64,000 nucleotides of DNA from Tenacibaculum adriaticum (GCF_008124875.1 NZ_VNIA01000002.1:248001-312000), one strand, 5' to 3'; numbered from the stretch's first letter, positions 54,758-63,209 are shown. The notes: generated by a model from the sequence alone, not told the origin. Made by a program: numbers and translations.

Positions 54758-55120
54758 TCATTCTTTTTTCGTTTTATTTTGTGCAATCTTCTCTATTAAA
54801 TCTGGTATTTTTTCAAAAGCAGCTGCTAATCCATGAGTTTTACCAGCTTCTAAAAACGAAATTTGATCACCTCTCGTTACTAAAAAACCTATAGGTTGGA
54901 TTCCCATACCTGCACCAGCTCCCATACCTTGTCCCTGTCCTTTTGTTTTTACATCTGTTTCTTCTCCTCCACCCGAACCAAAACCCATACCTACTTTAAT
55001 AACGGGTACGCATCTAAATTCACCTAAGTCAAATTGCTCTCCAACAACAGTTTCTGTCTTTGCTTCAGATTTCATAAAATCAGTAATCTTCCCTAATAAT
55101 TCTTCGAAATGTAGTTCCAT
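54758..55120 (-). CDS. GerW (YtfJ) family protein
   Basis: This 120-aa protein has the GerW features FRCVPVIKVGMGFGSGGG and GMGAGAGMGIQPIGFLV with glycine-rich centre. In Bacillus the family is linked to spore germination, but members occur in many non-sporulating bacteria. It follows the DUF2953 gene by 11 bases, the same neighbour pair as ytfI-ytfJ in Bacillus. Confidence 0.88.
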   Translation of the reverse strand: MELHFEELLGKITDFMKSEAKTETVVGEQFDLGEFRCVPVIKVGMGFGSGGGEETDVKTKGQGQGMGAGAGMGIQPIGFLVTRGDQISFLEAGKTHGLAAAFEKIPDLIEKIAQNKTKKE

Positions 55121-55131
55121 AATATTTTATT

Positions 55132-55638
55132 TTAAATGTTAATAAATGATTTAATAATGCGAATAGGCCTGTTTTCAACCTCTAAAACCAATTCATTTTT
55201 ATCTTGAAAGTTGATATTTAGACATCCTTCTTTATAATAATTCAGAAACGCTACTAGGGGATACAGTTGAGCATTTAAAACATAGTTTCCAGTATCTATA
55301 TTTAACCAGAATTGTTTTACTTTAAACGACCTTAACAACTTAAAGAAATTACTGATATTAGCGCTTTTTCGTTTCTTTTTAGGTTTTATTTTAATTGTTA
55401 CTTTCTCCTTTTTAAAATGCTTACTTTTCAATGGATTAAAATAAAATGTAAAAAAAAAAACCTTAAGCTTAATTCTTAAGATTTCTTCTTTATGACTTTC
55501 TAAGCTAACTTTAACTAGTCCTTGTATTTCAACAAAATATTGATTTGTAGTTGTGTCTATAAACAGAGCGATAGGCACAAATAACAGGTAAAGTACAAGT
55601 GACAAAAAAAGAATTAAAAAAACAGCTAAAAACATCAT
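55132..55638 (-). CDS. DUF2953 (YtfI-like) membrane-anchored protein
   Basis: This 168-aa protein has one N-terminal membrane helix (MMFLAVFLILFLSLVLYLLF), a beta-rich middle (VEIQGLVKVSLE, LRIKLKVFFFTFYFNP) and a lysine-rich linker, as in DUF2953. I use the ATG at 55638 (or ATG at 55635); the longer frame to 55653 begins with TTG. It forms a conserved pair with GerW. An ATGAT-N4-ATCAT box lies 43 bases upstream, which would give a very short 5' leader. Confidence 0.7.
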   Translation of the reverse strand: MMFLAVFLILFLSLVLYLLFVPIALFIDTTTNQYFVEIQGLVKVSLESHKEEILRIKLKVFFFTFYFNPLKSKHFKKEKVTIKIKPKKKRKSANISNFFKLLRSFKVKQFWLNIDTGNYVLNAQLYPLVAFLNYYKEGCLNINFQDKNELVLEVENRPIRIIKSFINI

Positions 55639-55727
55639 TTTATTTTTAAGCAAAAGAAGATGAAAACAACAGCTAAAACAATGATATTTATCATATTACA
55701 AAGTAAGAGTTGTTCTAATATCTCCAT
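55635..55727 (-). CDS. Possible 30-aa membrane peptide upstream of DUF2953
   Basis: The ATG at 55727 opens 30 codons (MEILEQLLLCNMINIIVLAV...), forming one membrane helix. Its TGA overlaps the ATG of DUF2953 (ATGA), as in coupled genes. It also contains the Crp/Fnr-like box 55681-55694, so it may be only promoter DNA. Low confidence. Confidence 0.25.
   Translation of the reverse strand: MEILEQLLLCNMINIIVLAVVFIFFCLKIK
55681..55694 (-). promoter_or_regulatory. Crp/Fnr box upstream of DUF2953-gerW
   Basis: ATGAT-ATTT-ATCAT, with TTCTTTTG (-7-like) beginning 22 bases downstream on the minus strand. The predicted leader would be under 10 bases, so this member is less certain. Confidence 0.45.
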
Positions 55728-55749
55728 ACCCTAAATATGTTTTTTAAAA

Positions 55750-57162
55750 CTAATGACTACATGCACATGCACCACAGTTTTTTTTACATTTAGTTAAAGG
55801 AATATTATTCTTAATTATTTGCGTAAAGCCACCATTTATATTTACCAAATTAGTAAATCCTAAGCGAGTTAAAATTGATATGGCAATTACTGATCGATAC
55901 CCACCAGCACAATACACATAGTATTTTTGTTCTCTATCTAACTTTGTCGTTTCTTGATGAAGTATGTCTAAAGGAATATGTTTTGCATTTTTCACGTTAT
56001 TGTCATTATATTCAGCATGTTTCCTTACATCTAAAAACGAAATACTGTTTGATAATTCTTTTGAAAAAGCATCAACACAAGTTACAGTATTTGTTATAAT
56101 TCCTCTTGTTTCCCATTCATCAATACCTCCACTTACATAACCCAATACATTGTCGTAACCTATTCTTGATAATCTTGTTATAGCCTCTAGCTCTTTATCT
56201 TTTGGAGCTATTAAAATTATTGGTTGATTAATGTTTTTAATCAATGTACCAACCCAAGGAGCAAAATCTCCTTCTAAACCAATAAAAATTGAGTTGAGAA
56301 TATGTTTTTTAGTGTATTCTTCAGCAGATCTAACATCTAAAATTAATGCACTATCATTAATTAAATAATCTATGCATTCAGTTACAGATATTGGGCATAA
56401 TCCATCTGTAATTACTTGATTAATATCTTTATTTATTAGTTTATTCATTTGTGCATTTTTAGGAAAATATTGTGGTGGAGATGTTAAACCTTCTAAAACT
56501 CGTTTCACAAATCCATCTTTAGTTAAATTAGCGTCTAAAGCGTAGTTAACCTTTTTTTGATTTCCTAAAGTATCGTAAGTTTCTTTACTCATGTTTTTAC
56601 CACAAGCAGATCCTTTACCATGATTAGGGTAAATAATAATATCATCTGGCAATGTCATTATTTTATTTTGCAGAGAGGAATATAATTTTTCAGCTAAATC
56701 TTCTTTTGTTATCGTTGTTGATACAGCTAGATCTGGACGTCCTACATCTCCAATAAACAAGGTGTCTCCAGAAAATAAACAATGGGCTTTTCCTAAACTA
56801 TCAAACAATAAATAAGAGGAAGACTCTAAAGTATGTCCTGGTGTATGAAGGAGTTTTATGCTTACATCCCCTAATTTGAAGATTTCATTATCTTTTCCTT
56901 CATAAAATTTAAATGCTGCTTTTGCTGTTGGGCCATATACAATAGTCGCTCCCGTTTCTCTAGCTAAATCTACATGACCAGAAACAAAATCTGCATGAAA
57001 ATGTGTAAGAAAAATGTATTTAAGCTTAGCATTATCCTTAGCTATCATTTCTAAATAAGGATTTATTTCTCTTAAAGGATCTATAATAGCCGTTTCTCCT
57101 TTAGATACTATGTAATAAGTGGCTTCTGCTAAGCATTTGGTATATAATTGTTGTACTTTCAT
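55750..57162 (-). CDS. Metallo-beta-lactamase/rhodanese protein (persulfide dioxygenase-like)
   Basis: From the ATG at 57162 this is 470 aa. The MBL domain (1 to about 245) has THFHADFVSGH, HTPGHT and SGDTLFIGDVGRPDL, as in ETHE1/persulfide dioxygenases. Two rhodanese domains follow. The first has no active-site Cys (ILIAPKDKELE); the second has it in YYVYCAGGYRS. The tail is cysteine-rich (CKKNCGACACSH). It probably oxidises or transfers sulfane sulfur in the cytoplasm. Its promoter has the perfect box ATGAC-N4-GTCAT 49 bases upstream. Confidence 0.88.
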   Translation of the reverse strand: MKVQQLYTKCLAEATYYIVSKGETAIIDPLREINPYLEMIAKDNAKLKYIFLTHFHADFVSGHVDLARETGATIVYGPTAKAAFKFYEGKDNEIFKLGDVSIKLLHTPGHTLESSSYLLFDSLGKAHCLFSGDTLFIGDVGRPDLAVSTTITKEDLAEKLYSSLQNKIMTLPDDIIIYPNHGKGSACGKNMSKETYDTLGNQKKVNYALDANLTKDGFVKRVLEGLTSPPQYFPKNAQMNKLINKDINQVITDGLCPISVTECIDYLINDSALILDVRSAEEYTKKHILNSIFIGLEGDFAPWVGTLIKNINQPIILIAPKDKELEAITRLSRIGYDNVLGYVSGGIDEWETRGIITNTVTCVDAFSKELSNSISFLDVRKHAEYNDNNVKNAKHIPLDILHQETTKLDREQKYYVYCAGGYRSVIAISILTRLGFTNLVNINGGFTQIIKNNIPLTKCKKNCGACACSH

Positions 57163-57210
57163 AATGGTGTGAAATTTTAACAAAGCAACAATTTAAAGGT
57201 CCTTTTTTAC

Positions 57211-57224
57211 ATGACAAAAGTCAT
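57211..57224 (-). promoter_or_regulatory. Crp/Fnr box of the MBL-rhodanese gene
   Basis: ATGAC-AAAA-GTCAT, identical to the box at 58889-58902. TTGCTTTG (-7-like) starts 22 bases downstream. Confidence 0.7.
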
Positions 57225-57365
57225 AAATATACTATAAACATTACGTTATTTTACGTTTTACAAATTGAATTTCACAGTAAAATAAATATGAATTTAATTA
57301 AGAGATTGGTTAAAATAATAACTAAAAAACTATGTATAATAGTACAGGATTTTTCTAAAAATATT

Positions 57366-57596
57366 TCATAGTATTTTAGTGGTAATAATCTTGACAGGGC
57401 AGGCTTTTTCAGCAAGAACACAAACATCAAAAATTGCATTATCTGAAGATTTTAAGGTATAAAATCCTTTTTTTTCTGTTGCATGTAATAATACTGTTTT
57501 TCCGTCTTTTTTAGACATTTGAAATTGTGCAGGAGCCATTTCTACACAATAATTACAGCCTATGCATTTTTTTCTTTGCAGCGTAATAACTACCAT
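57366..57596 (-). CDS. Small ferredoxin (4Fe-4S)
   Basis: At 76 aa, a CxxCxxC-like start (CIGCNYCVEMAP) plus a distal CVLAEKACPV match a one-cluster ferredoxin. Its start overlaps the U32 gene stop by 7 bases, so the two proteins are made together. It probably supplies electrons to the U32 enzyme. Confidence 0.88.
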   Translation of the reverse strand: MVVITLQRKKCIGCNYCVEMAPAQFQMSKKDGKTVLLHATEKKGFYTLKSSDNAIFDVCVLAEKACPVKIITTKIL

Positions 57597-58834
57597 TTTT
57601 CCTGAACTATTTTATACAATTTATCTGATGAGCGTACTCTAAATTTTGTAGGAATGGTACATAAATCTCCTTTTTTTGCAATTTCTTGTTGCTTATCATT
57701 TACCAACATTTCAGAAAGTTCAAATTCTCTCACTCCAGTTGTTGGTCCTGTTATTAAAATCGTATCACCCAATTTAATATCGTAAGCTTCTATTTTAAAT
57801 TCTGCAATACTTGGTTTTGGAAAAAAATGAACGCCTTTACCAATATATATTTTTTTTTGTGTGGCTTTTGATCCCGAACCATCACTCCATTCTCCTAATT
57901 TTTGTCCTAAATAATAACCACTCCAAAAACCTCGATTGTACACTTTTTCTAACTCACTCATCCAATAATTTACTTTTTCTTGGGTATAAGTTCCATATTC
58001 AATAGCGTCTATAGCTTCACGATATGTTTTAATGACTTTTGCTACATATTCGGGAGCTCTCCCTCTACCTTCAATTTTTAATACTTTAGCTCCAGTTTCA
58101 ACAACTTGGTCTAAAAAATTTAATGTGCATAAATCTTTAGGAGACATAATATATTCATTATCAAGCTCCATTTCAAAACCTGTTTCCTGATCGACAACGG
58201 TGTATTTTTTCCTGCAGTTTTGTTTACATGCACCTCTATTTGCTGATGAATTATTTGAGTGTAGGCTCATATAACACTTACCAGAAACAGCCATACACAA
58301 CGCACCGTGACCAAAAATTTCTATTTCAATTAAGTTTCCTGAAGGCCCTTTAATCTGCTCTCGTTCAATTTGCTCACAAATTTTTGTCACTTGTCGCAAA
58401 CTTAATTCTCTACTCATAACCATTGTATCAGCAAAAAGCGAATAGAATTTCACCGTTTCAATATTGGTAATATTAATCTGTGTAGAAATATGAACTTCCA
58501 TACATATTTGTCGAGCATAAGCAATTACCGCTTGATCCATAGCTATTACAGCAGTTATATTTGCTGTTTTTGCAGCATCTAGTAATGTTTTTATAATTGA
58601 CAAATCATGATCATAAATAATCGTATTCAAGGTAAGATAAGTGCGAATATTTTTCTCTTTACAACGGTATGCTATTTCTTGTAAATCATCAATTGTAAAA
58701 TTAATACTCGCTCTAGCACGCATATTTAACTGGTCTACCCCAAAATATATAGAATCAGCTCCATTATCTATTGCTGCTTGTAAAGATTCAAAATTCCCTG
58801 CAGGAGCCATTAATTCCATTTTCCCTGTATTCAT
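57590..58834 (-). CDS. U32-family protein (TrhP/RlhA-like RNA hydroxylase)
   Basis: This 414-aa protein has the family hallmarks MELMAPAGNFESLQAAIDNGADSIYFG, HISTQINITN, and the Fe-S cysteine set in HGALCMAVSGKC...NRGACKQNCRKKY. E. coli relatives YegQ (TrhP) and YdcP (RlhA) hydroxylate tRNA U34 or 23S rRNA using prephenate; others are annotated as peptidases. The overlapping ferredoxin gene fits an iron-sulfur hydroxylase. Promoter box ATGAC-N4-GTCAT lies 55 bases upstream and is shared with divergent ompW. Confidence 0.85.
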   Translation of the reverse strand: MNTGKMELMAPAGNFESLQAAIDNGADSIYFGVDQLNMRARASINFTIDDLQEIAYRCKEKNIRTYLTLNTIIYDHDLSIIKTLLDAAKTANITAVIAMDQAVIAYARQICMEVHISTQINITNIETVKFYSLFADTMVMSRELSLRQVTKICEQIEREQIKGPSGNLIEIEIFGHGALCMAVSGKCYMSLHSNNSSANRGACKQNCRKKYTVVDQETGFEMELDNEYIMSPKDLCTLNFLDQVVETGAKVLKIEGRGRAPEYVAKVIKTYREAIDAIEYGTYTQEKVNYWMSELEKVYNRGFWSGYYLGQKLGEWSDGSGSKATQKKIYIGKGVHFFPKPSIAEFKIEAYDIKLGDTILITGPTTGVREFELSEMLVNDKQQEIAKKGDLCTIPTKFRVRSSDKLYKIVQEKW

Positions 58835-58888
58835 TTATAACTTAATTAATTTCAGGGCCAAAAATTAAATTTAAAAACCTCTTTTACT

Positions 58889-58902
58889 ATGACAAAAGTC
58901 AT
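58889..58902. promoter_or_regulatory. Shared Crp/Fnr box between U32 and OmpW genes
   Basis: ATGAC-AAAA-GTCAT stands 55 bases from the U32 start and 57 from the OmpW start. On each side a -7-like element begins 22 bases away (AATTTTTG leftward, TAATTTTA rightward), so one site can activate both genes. Confidence 0.75.
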
Positions 58903-58958
58903 CTTTCGTTGTGTTTTTCACCAGTAATTTTATTGAATAATTTAAAATAATTAAACTA

Positions 58959-59612
58959 ATGAAAAATGTAATAATTAGTGCATTCGTATTATTATCAAGT
59001 ATTTTTAATTTTACTTTTGCACAAGAAAACACGAGCTCAAATACTAATTTTAGTAAATGGCAATTTCGGTTAAGAGGAATTTTGGTATCACCAGATGAAA
59101 GTGCTACGATTGATGCCATAGGAGGAGATGTAGATATTTCATCTGCTTTTGTACCAGAATTAGATATTTCTTATTTCTTCACAGAAAATTGGTCGGCAGA
59201 ATTAATTTTAGCCACCACAAAGCATGATGTAAAGGCAGTTAATACTGCTGCTGGTGACATTGATTTGGGAGATGTTTGGTTATTACCACCTACTTTATTA
59301 GGTCAATATCATTTTACTGGAAGTGATTTTGTTCCTTATTTGGGAGCTGGTATTAATTTGACTCTTTTTTATGGAGAAGATGAAGGTCCTGTTGCTGATG
59401 ATATAGATTATGATACTGCAGTTGGTTTTGCTGTTCAAGGAGGTTTTGATTATATGCTTAATGATAAGTGGTTTTTGAATTTAGATGTAAAAAAGATGTT
59501 TTTAAACACAGATGCTACAATTAATGCAACTACAGCCCTTGGAGCAACTGTTGGAGCAGATGTAGACATAAACCCTTGGATATTTGGATTTGGAGTAGGT
59601 GTTAAATTATAA
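58959..59612 (+). CDS. OmpW-family outer membrane protein
   Basis: This 217-aa protein has a signal peptide (MKNVIISAFVLLSSIFNFTFA) and an 8-stranded beta-barrel pattern with VRGILVSPDESATIDA-like start (here LRGILVSPDESATIDAIGG), LPPTLLGQYHF, YLGAGINLTLFY and LDVKKMFLNTDA. OmpW is activated by FNR in enterobacteria, which fits the box upstream here. It forms a small hydrophobic pore. A strong terminator follows at 59634. Confidence 0.92.
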   Translation: MKNVIISAFVLLSSIFNFTFAQENTSSNTNFSKWQFRLRGILVSPDESATIDAIGGDVDISSAFVPELDISYFFTENWSAELILATTKHDVKAVNTAAGDIDLGDVWLLPPTLLGQYHFTGSDFVPYLGAGINLTLFYGEDEGPVADDIDYDTAVGFAVQGGFDYMLNDKWFLNLDVKKMFLNTDATINATTALGATVGADVDINPWIFGFGVGVKL

Positions 59613-59633
59613 TTAAACTATCTAATATGCTTA

Positions 59634-59667
59634 AAAAAGCGCTTAACGAAAAGGTTAAGCGCTTTTT
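59634..59667 (+). terminator. Terminator of the ompW gene
   Basis: A perfect 14-bp stem AAAAAGCGCTTAAC / GTTAAGCGCTTTTT with a 6-base loop ends in a T run, 22 bases after the stop codon. Confidence 0.85.
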
Positions 59668-59691
59668 AATTTACATCCTGTCTTTTTTATA

Positions 59692-59723
59692 TAACTATTG
59701 TTTCTAAACGTAACAATAGTTAC
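59692..59723 (+). promoter_or_regulatory. Dyad upstream of the FNR-like gene, with class II spacing
   Basis: TAACTATTGTT (59692-59702) is perfectly inverted at 59712-59722. Its right half also forms GTAAC-AATA-GTTAC (59710-59723), a Crp/Fnr-like 5-4-5 box. GACATTTG (-7-like) begins exactly 22 bases downstream, so this may be the activator site for the regulator gene. Confidence 0.5.
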
Positions 59724-59792
59724 AAAGATATTCTATATAAAGCATGACATTTGTTTCTTTTTAATTAATTTTACATTAATACAAAATAGAAG

Positions 59793-60470
59793 ATGAACAA
59801 GTGTGAAAAATGTATAATTAGACAACTTAATCCACTTAAGGCACTAACTAGAGATGAATTGATTAGAATTTCTAATTGTAAAACATCTAAAACCGTTAAA
59901 AAAGGAGAGTTAATCTTTGAAGAAGGTGAATCTCTAAATGGTATTTTTTGTGTTCGAAAAGGGATTTCTAAATTATCCAAATTAAGTGAAAACGGAAAAG
60001 ATCAAATTATAAAATTAGTTGTAAAAGGAGATTTAATAGGACAACGCTCAATTATTAGTGGTGAACGCGCTAATTTAAGTGCTACCGCCTTAAATGATAT
60101 GGAATTATGCTTTATTCCAAAAAATGAAATTATAAAAGAACTACAACAAAATGTTTCTTTTTCTATGAACATGCTACAACAACTGGCTGGCGACTTAAAA
60201 GAAGCTGATAACATTATTGTAGATATGGCTCAAAAAACGGTTACACAACGTATAGCTGAAACCTTACTCTATTTGTATGATAATTTTGGTTTTGATGCTG
60301 ATGGTTACTTAAACATAATTTTATCTCGTGAAGATTACGCTAGTATTGTTGGTACGGCAACAGAATCTGCCATTAGAGTTTTATCGCAACTAAAAAAAGA
60401 AAAATTAATTTCTAGCTTTGGAAAGCAAATTAAAATTGAAAATTTAGAAAAACTGAAGAGAATAAGATAA
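59793..60470 (+). CDS. FNR-like Crp/Fnr-family regulator
   Basis: This 225-aa protein has a sensor beta roll (about 25-140), dimer helix and C-terminal helix-turn-helix (LSREDYASIVGTATESAIRVLSQL). C4, C7 (CEKC) and C106 (ELCFIP) align with FNR C20, C23 and C122. The position of FNR C29 is Asn13, and C29 of this protein is a possible substitute ligand. The recognition motif E191-S-A-I-R195 differs from FNR ETISR by Ile for Ser, in line with the ATGAY (not TTGAT) boxes before neighbouring genes. It probably senses oxygen or redox and activates this island. Confidence 0.88.
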   Translation: MNKCEKCIIRQLNPLKALTRDELIRISNCKTSKTVKKGELIFEEGESLNGIFCVRKGISKLSKLSENGKDQIIKLVVKGDLIGQRSIISGERANLSATALNDMELCFIPKNEIIKELQQNVSFSMNMLQQLAGDLKEADNIIVDMAQKTVTQRIAETLLYLYDNFGFDADGYLNIILSREDYASIVGTATESAIRVLSQLKKEKLISSFGKQIKIENLEKLKRIR

Positions 60471-60519
60471 ATATCATAACGCTTCATTTTGTTTGATGAT
60501 TTCTTAAAATTATTTTTTC

Positions 60520-60861
60520 CTAACTCTTATTAAACTGTTTTAAGGCTTCCATGGCTTCACAACCATACACAACAGAAGGTCCTCCCCCCATTAAAATAGC
60601 CACTCCAATTGTTTCCATAATTTCTTGGTTGGTAGCCCCCGATTGAATAGCATCATGTACGTGAAAAGCTATACATCCGTCACAACGAACCGTTATTGCA
60701 ATACCTAACGCGATTAGTTCTTTTACTTTTGATGATAATGCTCCTTCAGATATTGTTTTTTCATGTAACTCGCCAAAAGGCACCATAATATTGGGTATTT
60801 TCCCTCCCATTTCTTCCATAGCAGATACTATTGACTCGTAATGTTTTGGATAGTTTTTCAT
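60520..60861 (-). CDS. Carboxymuconolactone decarboxylase/AhpD-family protein
   Basis: This 113-aa protein has the CxxC-xxx-H active site (CDGCIAFHVHDAI) of AhpD-like proteins and ATNQEIMETIGVAILMGGGPS after it. Such proteins act as small peroxidase partners or thiol oxidoreductases. It follows the 151-aa gene by 18 bases and shares its promoter. Confidence 0.88.
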   Translation of the reverse strand: MKNYPKHYESIVSAMEEMGGKIPNIMVPFGELHEKTISEGALSSKVKELIALGIAITVRCDGCIAFHVHDAIQSGATNQEIMETIGVAILMGGGPSVVYGCEAMEALKQFNKS

Positions 60862-60879
60862 AATAATTTTCTATTGATT

Positions 60880-61335
60880 TTATATTTGGTGATTTAACAG
60901 ATATCCTAGTTTTTCAGATTCGATGACATGTTCTGTGATATGAAAAGTTTCTTTTCTGTTTTTTCTAAAAGCTTTAACAAATTCAGTGATGTTATCTTCT
61001 AATTTTCCATGTTCTTTTCTAAATTCATGAGAATCATACTTAAAAGGATCCTCTATAAGTGCTCCTAAATGGCTTAAATGAGTATTTACATGTTTTAATA
61101 ATTCACTACATTGTAAATCCAGTTCGTGTAAATTTTTAATAATCTTCCTTACATCTGTTACATTATCTTTTCTAATCATCCATATAAAATATCTATTAAT
61201 TAAATGATGCAAAAATCTTAAATCATCTTTATAAAACTGTAAATCAGATTTCCAATGCTCAGTTAAAACGTATAACTGACTCCATGCTGCTTCCCAAGTA
61301 TATTCTCCTTTTGGTCTTTGTCTAAAATTTTCCAT
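60880..61335 (-). CDS. Helical protein of unknown function, 151 aa
   Basis: I do not recognise the family. The protein is almost all helix, with aromatic and histidine residues spaced along it (FLHHLINRYFIW, LLKHVNTHLSHLGAL, THFHITEHVIE-like segment near the C-terminus). The pattern suggests a four-helix bundle, possibly metal-binding, but the hemerythrin H-HxxxE-HxxxH-HxxxxD order is not present. It has its own Crp/Fnr box 59 bases upstream and is expressed with the AhpD-like gene. Confidence 0.65.
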   Translation of the reverse strand: MENFRQRPKGEYTWEAAWSQLYVLTEHWKSDLQFYKDDLRFLHHLINRYFIWMIRKDNVTDVRKIIKNLHELDLQCSELLKHVNTHLSHLGALIEDPFKYDSHEFRKEHGKLEDNITEFVKAFRKNRKETFHITEHVIESEKLGYLLNHQI

Positions 61336-61393
61336 GATTATAATATCTTTAAATTTTACATGTTAAAAGTAGCTAAATTGCAACCTGATAAAT

Positions 61394-61407
61394 ATGATAT
61401 TTATCAG
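61394..61407 (-). promoter_or_regulatory. Crp/Fnr box of the 151-aa/AhpD-like operon
   Basis: ATGAT-ATTT-ATCAG, part of a longer near-palindrome from CTGATAAATATGATATTTAT to CAG (61385-61407). TACTTTTA (-7-like) begins 22 bases downstream. The distal flank (CCTTAAAA...TTTTTAAGAA) is shared with the ribonucleotide reductase promoter. Confidence 0.65.
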
Positions 61408-61484
61408 CCTTAAAAACGGATTTTTAAGAATTTATCTTTATCTATACTGCATATCATTTAATTGCTATTATTTATTTTAATCCT

Positions 61485-63209
61485 CTAAATATCACAATTT
61501 TCTATTGTGTTAAAATTACATTTTTGTAATACTTGATCTTCTCTACAGCCATCTCTATAAACTGTAATTCCTTTTAGTTTATAATTCCACGCTGTCCAAT
61601 AAATTTCTGAGATATCTTTAGCTGAAGTTCCTTCTGGTAAATTCACTGTTTTTGAAACTGCATTATCTGTATATTTTTGAAAAGCTTTCTGATGCAGTAA
61701 ATGGTATTTCCAAGGTATTTCTAAACTTGTTTCAAAACAATTCCGAATAGTTTCAGGAATGCTTTTCATCTCTTTAATACTTCCTGTTTTTAAGACATTT
61801 CGTTTAAAAGTTTCATTCCAAAACCCGAGTTCCTTCATTTTAGCTTTAAACAATTTATTGACTTCAATTTGATTTTTTCCTCCTAAGATTCCAGTACGTT
61901 TATAAGCCAATGCGAATAGAGGTTCTATAGAATAAGAGGTATTTGCAATTACAGAAATACTTCCTGTCGGGGCAATGCTATTACATGTAGCATTACGAAG
62001 TAATATCTTGTTTTGAATACTATTTTCCCATGAAGGAAAAACGCCTTTTTCTTTTGCTAAATTACGAGATGCTTCGTAACTTTTTTCTTTAATAAACTGC
62101 ATAACATTTTCTCCTAAATGAACTGCTTTTTGAGAAGCATAAGGAATCTTAAGTTGAATGAGCATTTCTGCCCAACCCATTACTCCTAAACCTATTTTTC
62201 TATTTGCTTGTGCTATTGATTTTATTTTTGGTAATAAATAATGATTTACAGTAATAATATTATCTAAAAAACGAATCGCTAGTTCTATAGTGGCTGCCAA
62301 TTTATTCCAGTCTATTTCGAGATCATCTCCATTTTTTGATAGCATAAAAGATAAATTTATGGAACCGAGATTACAGCTTTCATAGGGTAGCAAAGGCACT
62401 TCTCCACATGGGTTTGTACTTTCTATTTTTCCTAATTTTGGGGTAGGATTCGATTTATTTATAGTATCTAAAAAAATGAGTCCTGGATCGCCAGTTTTCC
62501 AAGCTTCTTTAACAATACTATCCCATAATAATTTTGCTTTAACTATTTTTTCAATCTTAAGTGTTCTTGGGTTGATGAGTTCCCAATTTAAATTATGTTT
62601 AACAGCCTCCATAAAATCATCCGTTATTCCTACAGATAAATTGAAGTTTTGAAGTTCTTTTTTGTCTGATTTCGAGTTAATGAAAGCTTCAATGTCTGGA
62701 TGATTTATATTTAAGATACCCATATTAGCTCCTCTTCGTTTCCCCCCTTGCTTTACGTTTTCAGTAGCTGCATCATAAATTTTCATAAAAGCAATAGGCC
62801 CCGAAGAAGTTCCTCCAGAAGAAGAAATAATATCATCTTTGGGTCTTAGTTTAGAAAAATTAAATCCTGTACCACCACCACTTTGATGAATAAGTGCTGC
62901 ATCCTTTAAAGTACTAAAAATAGCTTCTAAACGATCTTCTACAGGAAGGACAAAACATGCACTTAACTGCCCATTTGTTACTCCGGCATTCATAAGTGTA
63001 GGAGAGTTTGGTAGAAAAACAAGCGTGCTCATCAATTTATAAAAACGTGCTTCCCATATCTTTTGATCTTTCTTTTCTGCGGAAGCAACAAACGTAGCCA
63101 CACGTTTAAACAGTTCCTCAGCCGTTTCTACTAAGCTCCCTTCATTATCCTTTAAAAGATATCTATCCTCTAAAATTTGTATAGCATTCTCTGTTAACTT
63201 GACACTCAT
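61485..63209 (-). CDS. nrdJ: Adenosylcobalamin-dependent (class II) ribonucleotide reductase
   Basis: This 574-aa protein has family blocks LACFVLPVEDRLEAIF-like (here LSACFVLPVEDRLEAI), LIHQSGGGTGFNFSKLRP, NPCGEVPLLPYESCNLGSINLS and APTGSISVIANTSYSIEPLF. Redox cysteines are present (ACFV, NPCGE, and C-terminal CREDQVLQKC). Class II enzymes work without oxygen and need vitamin B12. It makes dNTPs under low oxygen, in line with an FNR-type box 62 bases upstream. Confidence 0.93.
   Translation of the reverse strand: MSVKLTENAIQILEDRYLLKDNEGSLVETAEELFKRVATFVASAEKKDQKIWEARFYKLMSTLVFLPNSPTLMNAGVTNGQLSACFVLPVEDRLEAIFSTLKDAALIHQSGGGTGFNFSKLRPKDDIISSSGGTSSGPIAFMKIYDAATENVKQGGKRRGANMGILNINHPDIEAFINSKSDKKELQNFNLSVGITDDFMEAVKHNLNWELINPRTLKIEKIVKAKLLWDSIVKEAWKTGDPGLIFLDTINKSNPTPKLGKIESTNPCGEVPLLPYESCNLGSINLSFMLSKNGDDLEIDWNKLAATIELAIRFLDNIITVNHYLLPKIKSIAQANRKIGLGVMGWAEMLIQLKIPYASQKAVHLGENVMQFIKEKSYEASRNLAKEKGVFPSWENSIQNKILLRNATCNSIAPTGSISVIANTSYSIEPLFALAYKRTGILGGKNQIEVNKLFKAKMKELGFWNETFKRNVLKTGSIKEMKSIPETIRNCFETSLEIPWKYHLLHQKAFQKYTDNAVSKTVNLPEGTSAKDISEIYWTAWNYKLKGITVYRDGCREDQVLQKCNFNTIENCDI

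Noticed and set aside
60880..61335. Hemerythrin-like oxygen-binding protein
   Set aside because: Histidines are present, but the ordered H-HxxxE-HxxxH-HxxxxD pattern is missing.
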